From a virus, in the IMG/VR virus record IMGVR_UViG_3300032267_000768, positions 1 to 62,084 of that record: a DNA stretch of 62,084 nt; one strand, 5' to 3'. This document shows, in pieces, positions 1 through 9,221 of the stretch; positions within the stretch are counted from its first letter, which is position 1; the number at the start of each line of letters is the position of its first letter. The position numbers and the translations under genes were made by a program. Below the pieces are notes generated by a model, which had not been told where the DNA came from, ran no database searches, and was given only the letters and a program-made list of their open reading frames with translations.

Positions 1-24
1 ACAATTAATTCCTAATATTCTCAT
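1..24 (-). CDS. 5' end of a gene cut by the window edge (carbamoyltransferase-like start?)
   Basis: Only the first eight codons are inside the window, read leftwards from an ATG at 24-22 and giving MRILGINC. The ATG lies two bases beyond the stop of the 34-codon gene at 26-130, so it is the next gene of the same operon. M-(K/R)-ILGIN is how many NodU/CmcH-type carbamoyltransferases begin, and such genes occur in marine T4-like phages. Eight residues cannot prove the family: the product name is a guess from this start and its setting beside glycan-type genes. Confidence 0.35.
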
Positions 25-25
25 T

Positions 26-130
26 TTATTTGTAAATGAAAGGATCTTTCTTTTTTAATTCTTTTAAACGTTTACGATATTGTCGTTCTAATCGTATTTT
101 GTTTATTAAAGATTTAAGCCAACCTAACAT
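26..130 (-). CDS. Small basic protein, 34 aa
   Basis: An ATG at 130 is preceded by a good Shine-Dalgarno (AGGAG, six bases upstream) and opens a 34-codon frame ending TAA at 26. The product is MLGWLKSLI followed by a strongly basic helix (RLERQYRKRLKELKKK) and the tail DPFIYK. A hydrophobic start, basic amphipathic middle and DPFIY ending are what I recall of tiny conserved proteins in marine T4-like phages, but no function is known to me. It follows the SGNH-like gene by eight bases and precedes the edge-truncated gene by one, so it belongs to the left-hand operon. The strong ribosome site and tight packing support a real gene. Confidence 0.7.
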   Translation of the reverse strand: MLGWLKSLINKIRLERQYRKRLKELKKKDPFIYK

Positions 131-138
131 ATTATCTC

Positions 139-933
139 CTATTGTTGATTATAAAGTTTTAAAAATTTATCTTTTATTAGTCCCGCAGCATCTGCATGCG
201 CAGCGTCTAATGGATGTGTAGTACCCCGAGGATACTCGTTGAGCAACGACCATTGATTAAATCCCATCTGTCTCTCTCCAAATACTACCCATTTGTTAAA
301 GTCTATTTCATTATATAGACCATTTAGTAATGAATCACTTGCATTTAACGGTTTTAATTCGTCCCAAAATAAACTATTGTCGGCTAGAGTAAACATATAT
401 GGTATTTTTTTCTTTTCTAAAATATTTTGTAACCATATAATATTCTTCCAACTCAGATAGGCTTCGTGGTATTGATTAGCAGCATGACGATAAAGAGCAT
501 CAGCAAAAGGTCCTACTCCAGTACTTTTGGTATTTTCTCTTCGTCTTTTCCATTCTTCCAATTGAGGTTCACTGTTAGATAATGTTTTTTGAACTTCTGC
601 TTGATTATCAGAGGTATCCCATGGAGTTATAGTAGCCCATCTAGTTCCTTCTAACACATTGTGTCTAGGCATAGCCCAATCATAACGAGATAGGAAACTC
701 CACATAGCAGTAACAAAAATATCTTTGTCAGGATTTAAAGAAATATAAGAAAAAAGTTTTCTAGCTATACCAGAATTTCCTATTCCGGCTTTAGCTACAC
801 AAACGTATTCGGCGTTTGTTTCTTTAGCTAATAGAGCTGACCAAGATTTTGAAGATGGTATTTTTCCATTATCATCACTTAATTCGTGTCCAAAAGTAAA
901 GCTGCAACCCCCTGCTAATAATGTTCTATTCAT
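139..933 (-). CDS. SGNH/GDSL-hydrolase-like protein
   Basis: 264 residues. The N-terminus has a hydrophobic strand ending in GGCSFTFG, the block-I position of SGNH hydrolases, with Ser11 as candidate nucleophile. The C-terminus has HPLDAAHADAAG, matching the block-V Asp-x-x-His pair. These enzymes are esterases or acetyl-transferring hydrolases, often acting on O-acetylated glycans, so acyl trimming or transfer on a carbohydrate would fit. The start overlaps the stop of the upstream radical-SAM gene by eight bases (926-933), implying coupled translation. No signal peptide or membrane segment is visible, so the product is probably cytoplasmic. Substrate unknown. Confidence 0.6.
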   Translation of the reverse strand: MNRTLLAGGCSFTFGHELSDDNGKIPSSKSWSALLAKETNAEYVCVAKAGIGNSGIARKLFSYISLNPDKDIFVTAMWSFLSRYDWAMPRHNVLEGTRWATITPWDTSDNQAEVQKTLSNSEPQLEEWKRRRENTKSTGVGPFADALYRHAANQYHEAYLSWKNIIWLQNILEKKKIPYMFTLADNSLFWDELKPLNASDSLLNGLYNEIDFNKWVVFGERQMGFNQWSLLNEYPRGTTHPLDAAHADAAGLIKDKFLKLYNQQ

Positions 934-2098
934 AAATTTTTAAAAAATTATTTAACTCTGGAAAAATATTAGAAAATTTTTCTTTTCTGTATTCATCTGT
1001 TCTTTTTATTCTTCTTTTTCTTTCTGTGTTTATTTTATCAGAATATCTATCCTCTATATTCATAAAATTAATTATAGATCTATATGGGGGTAAATCTTTA
1101 TATTTTTCTGTTACAATTTTTTTAAGCTCATTAGGCAATGTTTGAATATTAAAACACTCTGGAGCAAACAATGTATTAACATGAAAATATTTTGGATTGT
1201 ATTCTTTTACCCAATTTAATAATTTGTCTAAACTTAAAATGTTAAAAATGTTTATAGTTGAGCATATTTGAAAATCTATGTTACCTGTTTGTGTGGATCT
1301 TATACCAAACTCTTTTAAATTATTTTTAACAATATCCCATTTAGCAGGATGACGCTGATATTCAAATGCTGCTTCTGTATCATCAATACTAAATGCTATT
1401 TCTACATTCTTAAATTGACTCCACATCCAAAATATTTTTATAGGAGGCAGTTGAGTACCATTAGTATTATAATGTATATTTTGATTACGAGCATAACCTT
1501 GCTCCACACAATGTTCTAATATTTTAAAATGATTTTCTATCATAAATGGTTCACCACCTGTAAATTCAAAATATTCTACATCTTTTAGTACAGGTTTAAT
1601 GTCTTCAAAGAAAGCAGGATTACGTTTGGGCCATTGTCCTGAATCTAAATTCTGTTTGGCCACAGGATTAGTACCATAGTCTAATTCTTCCTGAGCCCAT
1701 TTAGAGCTGCTGTAACTGCCGCATATACGACATTTTAGATTACACACATTGCCTAGTTTAAAATCAATAAATTTTAGAGATGGTTTTGATTCAGGAGTCC
1801 ATTCATTTAAACTATTTTTCATTTTGTAATAGCTGTTCATTCTTTTGGATACTTTACCTGCATCTTCTTCTTGCCAACAACTAGTACATCCTTTAGGTCT
1901 TTCACCTCGGCGGAATTGATCTCTCAAATTGTTCATATATTCTGAATCTTGTATGACATCGAGATTATCTTTATATACTTTATAATCTCCTATTTCTCCG
2001 TTGTATAGACAGCAAGGTGATGCAGAACCATTTACATCCACTTCCAACGAAGTCCATGGCAGTACGCACATGTTAGATTTTATATATTTTTCCACCAT
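926..2098 (-). CDS. Radical SAM protein with N-terminal Twitch/SPASM-like cysteine region (copy 5)
   Basis: 390 residues. The radical-SAM CX3CX2C motif is at Cys119, Cys123 and Cys126 (VCNLKCRIC) and should hold the [4Fe-4S] cluster that cleaves S-adenosylmethionine. A second cysteine set precedes it: Cys11 in CVLPW, Cys29-Cys30, and Cys71/Cys74 (GCTSCW), the pattern of Twitch or half-SPASM auxiliary-cluster regions annotated in marine phages. A TGGEPF glycine-rich segment (SAM-binding GGE) follows. It is the last of five consecutive radical-SAM genes and overlaps its neighbours by 19 and 8 bases. SPASM/Twitch enzymes usually modify peptides or sugars; the substrate here is unknown. An ATG at 2071 is a possible alternative start. 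Confidence 0.85.
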   Translation of the reverse strand: MVEKYIKSNMCVLPWTSLEVDVNGSASPCCLYNGEIGDYKVYKDNLDVIQDSEYMNNLRDQFRRGERPKGCTSCWQEEDAGKVSKRMNSYYKMKNSLNEWTPESKPSLKFIDFKLGNVCNLKCRICGSYSSSKWAQEELDYGTNPVAKQNLDSGQWPKRNPAFFEDIKPVLKDVEYFEFTGGEPFMIENHFKILEHCVEQGYARNQNIHYNTNGTQLPPIKIFWMWSQFKNVEIAFSIDDTEAAFEYQRHPAKWDIVKNNLKEFGIRSTQTGNIDFQICSTINIFNILSLDKLLNWVKEYNPKYFHVNTLFAPECFNIQTLPNELKKIVTEKYKDLPPYRSIINFMNIEDRYSDKINTERKRRIKRTDEYRKEKFSNIFPELNNFLKIYE

Positions 2099-3384
2099 TC
2101 CAATAATCTTTCATCGGTTAATATTTTTTTAATATCTGTGCCTCGAATAGTATCAATTTGTTCACATCTAGTTTTACCACTGCGAATGCCTATTTCCGCT
2201 TTGGGATATTCTTCCCAAAATGTAGCACGAGTTTTCATATTCTCTAGAACATCTATTAAACTCTGTTGTAGAGGAGTTGCTCGTGGTCGAATATAAGCTA
2301 GATTTTCATCTATAATTTCATTTAATAGTGTTTTTGGCAGACACATTGGTGACATTATCTGCTGAGAATCAAATGCAAATGTAACTTTGGTTAAAAGTTT
2401 AGCATTCAATTGTTGAGATAGATCAAACATATTACGAATTTCTTGTAAACCAGGCATTGTAATTGTAAAGTCTAACTGCATCTGTCTTTTATTACGAGCT
2501 ACAGCTAATCCTTCTCGAAAGTTATCTAAGAATTTTTTGTAGTTTAATCCTGTTCTAATGTACTCTCCAATCTCTCCTGTACCATCAATGGAAGCACACA
2601 CTTGCCAATCGCGGAATTGTCGTAATAATTCAAAGAGTTTTTTACCTTTAAATTCCGTACGACTTAAATTGGTATTATATCTTACATAAACCCTATCGCT
2701 AAATTTTAAATCAATAATTCTAGCCATGGCATCCCAATGTATATCCCACATTAAGGGTTCTCCACCTACCCAATAAATCTCTTCCATACGTTTTTCTTCT
2801 ATAGCATTCATAAATTCCATAACCACTGTGCTGTCTTGAAAGAGAGAAATTTGTTGTCTTAGTGGTGATGCCATCCATGGTTGACGTTCTGGTGACCACA
2901 TGTCATGGTTTCTTTGTTCTGATTCCCAACTAGAGCTCAGCATATCTCCGCATTGACGACATTTAAAATTACAAAGATTATTGAAACGATAATCAAAACT
3001 TACAGTTTTCATCTCTGTATAACCTGTATCATCAGTCTTAGCAAAAGCATCATCTATCTTGTGACGGAAAAGATTGTTAAAATAATCTCTATAAACATCA
3101 GTATTGAGCAATTTATCATTGCATACTTGACATTCTGGTAGAATTTCTCCAGCCATCATTCTTTTTCGTACACTCCGCATATGCTCATTGTTCCAATGCT
3201 GTTCTAGTGTTTCAGGATTATATTCTTTTAAATCACCTTCTCTGTCGATATATTGACGAAAACTTTGAGCTGGTTCTCTAGAAGCACAACACATTCTTCT
3301 CTCTGTTTGTGGAGAGAGATAGGTATGCGTCCACGGAGCCATACAAAATGCTTGGTTGCCTTCTACAGGTTTAATTTTTTTCAT
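2080..3384 (-). CDS. Radical SAM protein with N-terminal Twitch/SPASM-like cysteine region (copy 4)
   Basis: 434 residues. The core motif is Cys138, Cys142 and Cys145 (LCNFKCRQC), followed by the GGEPL SAM-binding segment. The N-terminal auxiliary-cluster candidates are Cys14 in FCMAPW, Cys32-Cys33 and Cys85/Cys88. The layout matches copies 3 and 5 (the PW type, with C-x2-PW near the start), so the three form one subfamily. It overlaps the previous gene by 14 bases and the next by 19. No clear Shine-Dalgarno precedes the ATG, consistent with translational coupling to the upstream gene. The reaction is presumably radical chemistry on a peptide or glycan; no substrate can be read from the sequence. 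Confidence 0.85.
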   Translation of the reverse strand: MKKIKPVEGNQAFCMAPWTHTYLSPQTERRMCCASREPAQSFRQYIDREGDLKEYNPETLEQHWNNEHMRSVRKRMMAGEILPECQVCNDKLLNTDVYRDYFNNLFRHKIDDAFAKTDDTGYTEMKTVSFDYRFNNLCNFKCRQCGDMLSSSWESEQRNHDMWSPERQPWMASPLRQQISLFQDSTVVMEFMNAIEEKRMEEIYWVGGEPLMWDIHWDAMARIIDLKFSDRVYVRYNTNLSRTEFKGKKLFELLRQFRDWQVCASIDGTGEIGEYIRTGLNYKKFLDNFREGLAVARNKRQMQLDFTITMPGLQEIRNMFDLSQQLNAKLLTKVTFAFDSQQIMSPMCLPKTLLNEIIDENLAYIRPRATPLQQSLIDVLENMKTRATFWEEYPKAEIGIRSGKTRCEQIDTIRGTDIKKILTDERLLEWWKNI

Positions 3385-4663
3385 ATTTTTCGAATAATTC
3401 TTTTAATTCCGGAAATACTTCTAGAGTATTTTCTTGTCTAATATTGTCATATTTTCTAGTCATTTGAAAAAATTCAGGCAAATTTTTTATATTATCTTTC
3501 ATCCACATCCAATTAAGAGCACTTTCATATCCTTTAGTTGCTCGTGTTAAAGGATCTTTATCTTTAAGCCATTCTATGTGTGTTTTGTATTTCTTATCCA
3601 CTTGTTCTTTATATTCTTGTGGTAGATTGTCCATTCTTTGGGCTTTGGGCCATTGTAACAAATTAAAATTAAAATCCATGGGTTTTATTAATCCTTGATC
3701 TGCCCATGATCTATGAAAATCTACCACGTGAAGAGCATTAATCAATCCTACAGTAGCACTGATATAAAAATCTACTTTAGGACAAATTTCTATCATTCTT
3801 TTTCTATTTTCTATTATATCTTTCCACACAGTGCCTTTTCTCATGAGTTCTGCTCTTGCACCTTCTGCGTCTAAACTCGCCCCTACAGATACTGTGTCAA
3901 ATTTGTTCCATAACTCTAACACATCCATATCTTTAAAAGTTAATTTACTAAAATTAGTGTTGTACACCAATCTCACGTGATACATCTTCCTACGATCTAA
4001 TTCTTTTAATATTCTGTAATGTTCTTCCATTATTAATGGTTCCCCACCTGCAAAATAGAACTGTTCCACGTGATCAAACTGTGTCAACATCTGTTCCCAC
4101 ATATCGTCTGATGTTCTACCTACTTTTAATATTTTTGCATGAGGAGGAGGAGATCCTGTAAGTTTTTTATGATCTTCATACCAATTGGAACTGAACCACG
4201 TGCCACAACTCCTGCAGGCAAAATTACAAAGATTACTAAATCTTATATCCCAATATTTGATTACGAAATCAGCAGTGCCATCTGGTTGTGTAGCATCTGT
4301 TAATCCTATATTATGCCCGAAATGTTTGTTAGAACTTAATCTTAAACTAAAAAATCCTGCTTTTTCTTGGTCATAACATTTGCCACATTCTTTGCAAGGT
4401 TTATTCTCCAGCATGTTCAAACGCATCTGTTTCATTTTGCCACCATTGAACACATCTTCTAGAGATTCTTTGTTTAGATCTCCTACAGGATAAGCATCAA
4501 ATGCAAAACAGCAAGGATAGGCTCGGCCGTCTGGATAAGCGTGTAGATGCATCCACGGCAACATACAGAATGTATCGCTCTTTAGCAATAATTCTTTTTG
4601 ACGTTCAGTCATATTTTTAATCTTTAATTTTTCGGGCTCTTTAGCCCCATACTCATAAGCCAC
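3371..4663 (-). CDS. Radical SAM protein with N-terminal Twitch/SPASM-like cysteine region (copy 3)
   Basis: 430 residues from a GTG start at 4663, which has an AGGAG nine bases upstream. The core cysteines are Cys146, Cys150 and Cys153 (LCNFACRSC), with GGEPL downstream. The N-terminal region carries Cys33 (FCMLPW), Cys51-Cys52 (PCC) and a closer set Cys90, Cys93 and Cys96, one cysteine more than its siblings. The phrase SLEDVFNGGKMKQMRLNML between them is the typical SPASM/Twitch linker in which a short helix precedes the last cysteine pair. It overlaps its upstream neighbour by 11 bases and its downstream one by 14. PW subfamily, with copies 4 and 5. Substrate unknown. Confidence 0.85.
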   Translation of the reverse strand: MAYEYGAKEPEKLKIKNMTERQKELLLKSDTFCMLPWMHLHAYPDGRAYPCCFAFDAYPVGDLNKESLEDVFNGGKMKQMRLNMLENKPCKECGKCYDQEKAGFFSLRLSSNKHFGHNIGLTDATQPDGTADFVIKYWDIRFSNLCNFACRSCGTWFSSNWYEDHKKLTGSPPPHAKILKVGRTSDDMWEQMLTQFDHVEQFYFAGGEPLIMEEHYRILKELDRRKMYHVRLVYNTNFSKLTFKDMDVLELWNKFDTVSVGASLDAEGARAELMRKGTVWKDIIENRKRMIEICPKVDFYISATVGLINALHVVDFHRSWADQGLIKPMDFNFNLLQWPKAQRMDNLPQEYKEQVDKKYKTHIEWLKDKDPLTRATKGYESALNWMWMKDNIKNLPEFFQMTRKYDNIRQENTLEVFPELKELFEKYEKN

Positions 4664-6002
4664 GGTACCACTCTCCTATTCTTGTAAATGTTTTTGCAAA
4701 ATCTTTGCCTCGTCTCTCATCATATTGTTTATAGAAATTTTTAAAGTCAAACCTTAATCTTGGTAAATCGAATGCCTCAGAATGCGGTGTTTTAACCACA
4801 TCTAGATAATCTATCAATCTTTGCACGTGTGCTATTTCCATAAACTCGCAATGATCTATATTTTTATCCAACCATTGAGATAAGTTGTCTTTAAATTCTG
4901 TTCTTAAATAGTCTGGCAATACTAGGGGAGATTGGAAGCTGGGAAATCTCAATATGTTTAAAGTAAAGTTTACATCTACTCCATAAACTCTTTTAGCGTC
5001 TAATTTATTTCTCACAATAACATCTAGAAACTGAGGCAATGATTCTAGACATAGAGCATTTATGGTACACATGTTGTGCAATCCTGCAGGTTTTATTTGA
5101 TTAATTACATTAACAAAATTTACATACCAACGAGTATAATCTATACCATCTCGAATATAATCTGAGTGAGCATACGTTGATTCATTAGAAGTATAGATAT
5201 GTAGATTTTTTATTTTTTTACATTTATCTATAAATTTTTCAAATAATTCTGCCTTGGGTACTAGGTTAGAGTTAATAGCCAATCTCATATTAGGATTAAT
5301 TCGTTCTCCCTGTGTTTCAAACCAATCTAATAGTCTCCATAAAGATGGTGACATCATGGGTTCTCCGCCTGTAATTCGTAACTCATCTAATGTTTTATGT
5401 AAATCAGAATCCCACCATTTAAAAAATGCTTCTACATAAGGATTAGTTTCTTCTAATTTGTATAATTGAGTACCATCGTGTGAATGTGTAAAATGATTTC
5501 TACCATCTGATATTAAATTTTTATAAGGACCATGCTGTTTTATATCTTTTGCCCAAGTGGTACTAAATGCAGGGTTACAATAGGAACAAGCAAAATTACA
5601 TGTTCTATCGAAAGCAATCTCTAGAGTTTTAAGATCAACATCTTCAGTGATAGGAGTATTGAATGCCCGTTCTAGATCTGCATCCGAATAAATTTTACTT
5701 TTATAAACTCTATCACTCACAGCATCTCTGCCCATGTCTTCTATCTTCCAGCAATATTCACAACCTGCAGGTCTTTCACCAGCAATCATTTTAGCACGAT
5801 CCTGTTTCTTTTGAGGAGTGTTATGTAATAATCGAGGATTATCTTTTAATTTTTTTGCATCCACTTGATGTGCAGGTGGATGATGACAACTGGTACTCAT
5901 GCCAGAGCCTAACCATATAGTAGCATTGTACCATTTGGCTCCACAGAAACTGGGAGATAGAGAGTCTAATACTTGTTTACGATATTCTAGGTCTTTATTC
6001 AT
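4653..6002 (-). CDS. Radical SAM protein, KW subfamily (copy 2)
   Basis: 449 residues. The core motif is Cys135, Cys139 and Cys142 (TCNFACSYC) and a TGGEPMM segment follows. The N-terminal cysteine region differs from the PW copies: Cys20 in FCGAKW, a lone Cys39 in SCHHPP, then Cys81/Cys84 (GCEYCWKIED). The same arrangement (C-x-AKW, CxHPP, GCxYCWKxED) appears in the copy at 6627-8021, so these two form a second subfamily and probably arose by duplication. It overlaps the SGNH-like gene by eight bases. The adjoining histidines at Cys39 might also take part in metal binding; this is inference. Confidence 0.85.
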   Translation of the reverse strand: MNKDLEYRKQVLDSLSPSFCGAKWYNATIWLGSGMSTSCHHPPAHQVDAKKLKDNPRLLHNTPQKKQDRAKMIAGERPAGCEYCWKIEDMGRDAVSDRVYKSKIYSDADLERAFNTPITEDVDLKTLEIAFDRTCNFACSYCNPAFSTTWAKDIKQHGPYKNLISDGRNHFTHSHDGTQLYKLEETNPYVEAFFKWWDSDLHKTLDELRITGGEPMMSPSLWRLLDWFETQGERINPNMRLAINSNLVPKAELFEKFIDKCKKIKNLHIYTSNESTYAHSDYIRDGIDYTRWYVNFVNVINQIKPAGLHNMCTINALCLESLPQFLDVIVRNKLDAKRVYGVDVNFTLNILRFPSFQSPLVLPDYLRTEFKDNLSQWLDKNIDHCEFMEIAHVQRLIDYLDVVKTPHSEAFDLPRLRFDFKNFYKQYDERRGKDFAKTFTRIGEWYRGL

Positions 6003-6630
6003 TGTTTTTAATTATTGTATAAACCTTATCAGCCCAAAGTTTATTTTGTTCCTTGTTCATGTGATTGATTATACCTTTACCCCAAGGCATAGTGGCTCCT
6101 CCAGCTGGAGCGTGTTCAGTTAACGATGAAGCATATAAACTCTCATCTATGAATATACCACTCTTTAATTTTATACCAGCATCCTTGCCTGCTGTTTCAA
6201 ACGGTCTGAAACTCCACATCTGTACAATTGTTTTATTTTTTGTTTTAGATAATATGTCATGGTCAAACCATTTAACAGCATATTCATATGACAGCTCATC
6301 TTTGTCATAATTGTGTAGATGTATCCAATACTGTTCAAGAGCTTCATAAATTTTAGTATCTACTCCTTCTACTGGGTCGGTGTTAGCAGATAATATTACA
6401 GATGGATGATACAATCTATAAGGTTCTGTATAACATAAAACACAGATGTCAGGTAATTTATTTGCTTTGTTTAGTTGATTAAATTTAAAAAAAATACTCC
6501 ATATGCTTCTACCAGGTTCTCCCCAATGAGTTATTTGAGCATTCAGTTGATCGGCTAATAATACACACCAACTCTCAGGTTCTCTTCCGGCACAAAAACT
6601 ATCTCCAAAAAATCCTATAGTTTTTCTCAT
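5995..6630 (-). CDS. SGNH-hydrolase-like protein, second copy
   Basis: 211 residues. The start, IGFFGDSFCAG, is a GDS-type block I with Ser11 or Ser12 in the nucleophile position. A GEPGRSIWS segment follows at about 37-45 (block II-like glycine). The C-terminal NHMNKEQN region could provide the catalytic histidine, but a clear D-x-x-H is not obvious, so activity is less certain than for the 264-residue copy. Its ATG overlaps the stop of the radical-SAM gene upstream in an ATGA, and its own end overlaps the next radical-SAM start by eight bases. The alternation of SGNH and radical-SAM genes suggests they act on one product. Confidence 0.55.
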   Translation of the reverse strand: MRKTIGFFGDSFCAGREPESWCVLLADQLNAQITHWGEPGRSIWSIFFKFNQLNKANKLPDICVLCYTEPYRLYHPSVILSANTDPVEGVDTKIYEALEQYWIHLHNYDKDELSYEYAVKWFDHDILSKTKNKTIVQMWSFRPFETAGKDAGIKLKSGIFIDESLYASSLTEHAPAGGATMPWGKGIINHMNKEQNKLWADKVYTIIKNNE

Positions 6631-8021
6631 AGATTTTTACACTCCTGCCAAAATTCCTGCATCTCAGGAAAGGTTTGTTCAAAACTTGTGCCACGTCTGC
6701 GATCATGTTCTGCAAAAAATGCGTAAAAATTCTTTTTTTGCGTAGTATCTTGTTCTGCGTGCTTGCGCCAGTAAGCAAGATTGCGCTGCATCTTTTGTAT
6801 CTCAAAGTCTTTAAACAATGAGAAATCCAATCTAGTTTCTGTCGCTTGTTTAGGACCAATCTGCTCTTGATGTTCCATCATCCATTTGATGTTGTCTTCA
6901 TGTATGCGCTGATATGATTCTGGCAGTAGAGTAATCTGTTGCCACAAGGGTTGACGCAACAGAGGAATATCAAACCACACTCGCTGATAGGTTTTTGAAT
7001 GTTCTGATCTTAATAAACGTATATCCTTGAGTAATCTATCCAGTGAAGTAACACTTAAATTATTATAGGTAATAATAAATGTGACAGAATTACGCACAGG
7101 TATGCTGTGTAGGAATTCATTCACGTTGTCCATAAATTGATTATAATTCAATCCGTTCCTTATGTATTCTGCTGGTGCTCCATGAGCATCTACAGATACA
7201 AATTGCATGAAATGTTCCACTTTTTCATCTAGACATATCCTTTTGACTTGATCAAAATACTTGTTTTTTAATTTAACATCTGGAGGACACATATTAGATG
7301 TAACATTCAAATGCAAATCTTTTTTAGGATGATTTATAATGTAGTCAAACACTCGATAGGTATTCACATCCATCATGGGTTCTCCACCAGTCATGCGGAA
7401 ATGTTTTAAATTTTTATATAATTCTGGCCACCAACGCCAAAATGCTTCCACATAAAGATTGGGTTCTCTGTTGAGTATGGGTTTTCTTCTGCCTGTAAAA
7501 TGTTCGGGTGCATTATGTGCTGGAGCAGTAGGGTACGCTCCATGTATTTCTATTTCTTTACCCCATGCTGTGGAGAATTGTGGTGAACAATAGCTGCATT
7601 TAAAATTACAAGCATTATTAAAGTTCACTTCCACATAACGAGGCACATGAGTTCTATCTAAAGGATTGTCTCGAATCTTTTCAAAGTCCATCATGGCCCA
7701 GGGCTCACCAGAACGATAGTGGCGATCACTCATCTCGCCTGTGTCTTCCATTTTCCAGCAATAGGAACAGCCTACAGGTCGTTCTCCTGCCAGCATTTGT
7801 TGTCTTTGTTTAATCTTTTCTTCTGTGTTGTGCAGTGCTGCTGGATTGTCTGCTAGACTATCAGCATCTATTTCGTGCAATGGAGGATGATAACAAGAAT
7901 TTGTGAGTCCTGTAGGCAGATGCAAGGATACTTGATTCCATTTAGCTAGACACATGGTAGGACTTATTCTTTCTAATTCTTTTTTTGCTTCATCTGCTGA
8001 TGCTTTATAAACACTACTCAC
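6627..8021 (-). CDS. Radical SAM protein, KW subfamily (copy 1)
   Basis: 464 residues from a GTG at 8021, chosen because AAAGGAG stands nine bases upstream and because this start leaves only an eight-base overlap with the previous gene; the longer frame to 8087 would overlap by 74. The core cysteines are Cys138, Cys142 and Cys145 (ACNFKCSYC), with TGGEPMM downstream. The N-terminal cysteines are Cys24 (MCLAKW), Cys43 (SCYHPP) and Cys85/Cys88 (GCSYCWKMED). It is the closest relative of the 4653-6002 copy. It is the first of the five radical-SAM genes in transcription order and the first to follow the glycosyltransferase-like genes. Its stop overlaps the next start in ATGA. Confidence 0.87.
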   Translation of the reverse strand: MSSVYKASADEAKKELERISPTMCLAKWNQVSLHLPTGLTNSCYHPPLHEIDADSLADNPAALHNTEEKIKQRQQMLAGERPVGCSYCWKMEDTGEMSDRHYRSGEPWAMMDFEKIRDNPLDRTHVPRYVEVNFNNACNFKCSYCSPQFSTAWGKEIEIHGAYPTAPAHNAPEHFTGRRKPILNREPNLYVEAFWRWWPELYKNLKHFRMTGGEPMMDVNTYRVFDYIINHPKKDLHLNVTSNMCPPDVKLKNKYFDQVKRICLDEKVEHFMQFVSVDAHGAPAEYIRNGLNYNQFMDNVNEFLHSIPVRNSVTFIITYNNLSVTSLDRLLKDIRLLRSEHSKTYQRVWFDIPLLRQPLWQQITLLPESYQRIHEDNIKWMMEHQEQIGPKQATETRLDFSLFKDFEIQKMQRNLAYWRKHAEQDTTQKKNFYAFFAEHDRRRGTSFEQTFPEMQEFWQECKNL

Positions 8022-8904
8022 GATCTTGTACTCCTTTATTTCTATGTGGTGTTTGACAGAATTTGTAAAAGCGACTCTGTTCTGCATCTAGATCTGCCAC
8101 AGGCAATCCCAATCTCTGTCTCAGACTGTTTCCATATGACTGCATGTCTGATTCTATATCCATCATCATTCTAGAAAATTTATTACTCATAAATTCTAAA
8201 TCGCTGACCAGTGTGACATCATAGTTTGAGTCTAGCGTGGCCATATAACAGCCACAACGAGCACCCAATATCGCCCATTTACCATTGTCTGCATCAGCAC
8301 CCACACTCATCCATGTGAGTAAGGTTCTTAAATTAATTGGTTGTATAGTTTGCATGAACTCTTCTGGTTTTACTTTTTTTCCTTTATCTAAACTCATTTT
8401 AACACCTTCTCTGTATCCAGCAATAAAAGCCTGCTCAGGAGTGTGATTAATCATTGTAGTGGAATAAACATTGTGTAAATTTTCATGTGGCACAGTCCAA
8501 CAAAAGTCTATTTTGGCTTGTTCATCTTCTGCATTCTCATGTGTTTTCATTTCTAGACAAGTGTTTTTTGGCCAACCTACAATACCTCCATTGCCATATA
8601 TCAATCCATTAATACTGTTCTTTGCTCTCCATCGATGCACAGCCTTAGGATTAGTTTTAGTCCAGTCTAGAGTTTGTAATAGGAAAGCAGGATCTATTCT
8701 ATTGTCTCCATCAATACTAATAAAGAAATCTGTTTCAGACTTTTCAGCAGCAGCCTTGTGTGCATTGTCAAATCCTCGAACACCATGCACTCGTTTTGCC
8801 CATGGCACTATGTTTAATAGATCAGCATAGTTCTCATCAGCATTGGGTTCGCGATAGCTAATGAAAACAAAATCTAAATCACTTATTCGGACGGTATTTG
8901 CCAT
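8014..8904 (-). CDS. Glycosyltransferase-like protein (GT-A fold)
   Basis: 296 residues from the ATG at 8904, which has AGAAGGG six bases upstream; the longer frame begins with TTG at 8937 and has no ribosome site. The N-terminus (LDFVFISYREPN) is a Rossmann-like first strand. ETDFFISIDGDNRIDP is a GT-A metal-binding acidic motif, here D-G-D in place of DxD, at about residues 58-73. FIAGYREGVKMSL later resembles an acceptor-side helix of phage glycosyltransferases. It is expected to transfer a sugar from a nucleotide-sugar. It overlaps the 112-residue gene upstream by 22 bases and the radical-SAM gene downstream by eight. Acceptor unknown. Confidence 0.6.
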   Translation of the reverse strand: MANTVRISDLDFVFISYREPNADENYADLLNIVPWAKRVHGVRGFDNAHKAAAEKSETDFFISIDGDNRIDPAFLLQTLDWTKTNPKAVHRWRAKNSINGLIYGNGGIVGWPKNTCLEMKTHENAEDEQAKIDFCWTVPHENLHNVYSTTMINHTPEQAFIAGYREGVKMSLDKGKKVKPEEFMQTIQPINLRTLLTWMSVGADADNGKWAILGARCGCYMATLDSNYDVTLVSDLEFMSNKFSRMMMDIESDMQSYGNSLRQRLGLPVADLDAEQSRFYKFCQTPHRNKGVQDRE

Positions 8905-9221
8905 GTGTACCCTTCTTCCACTATTCCTGTAGGCCAATAAGGATCGTTATCTTGTAGATCATATCCTCGAACAGCTTTGCCTAACATAGGAAATACTCTG
9001 TGAGTTCTTTTTTTAGGTTTCTTTTCAATAGAACCATTGTAGATAAAATTATTAATACCATTGTCTAACAAAAACTTATAATTTTCCTGTGTAATTTTTA
9101 CAGTGTTATTATTTGCTTCTCTGCACAGAGACACAATCTCTGTATTAACAACTTCTATATAGAAGTTATCGTCCGGCGGAGAAGGTTTAAAATCGTTTAA
9201 TGCTTTAAAAAATTCTGTCAT
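8883..9221 (-). CDS. Unknown small protein, 112 aa
   Basis: I do not recognise the family. The start MTEFFKALNDF is followed by a mixed alpha/beta sequence with a basic patch (KKPKKRTHR) at about residues 68-76 and the tail TWQIPSE. There are no cysteine clusters, no signal peptide and no membrane segment. It lies between two glycosyltransferase-like genes, overlapping the upstream one by 17 bases and the downstream one by 22, so it is certainly co-transcribed and probably co-translated. An accessory role in the same pathway is only inferred from position. Confidence 0.6.
   Translation of the reverse strand: MTEFFKALNDFKPSPPDDNFYIEVVNTEIVSLCREANNNTVKITQENYKFLLDNGINNFIYNGSIEKKPKKRTHRVFPMLGKAVRGYDLQDNDPYWPTGIVEEGYTWQIPSE

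Noticed and set aside
8905-8937. Longer start (TTG at 8937) for the glycosyltransferase-like gene at 8014-8904
   Set aside because: No Shine-Dalgarno precedes it, while the ATG at 8904 has AGAAGGG at good spacing and the smaller overlap. The same reasoning removed longer starts at 8087, 10044, 13956, 14801, 18856, 20231, 20905 and 45457.
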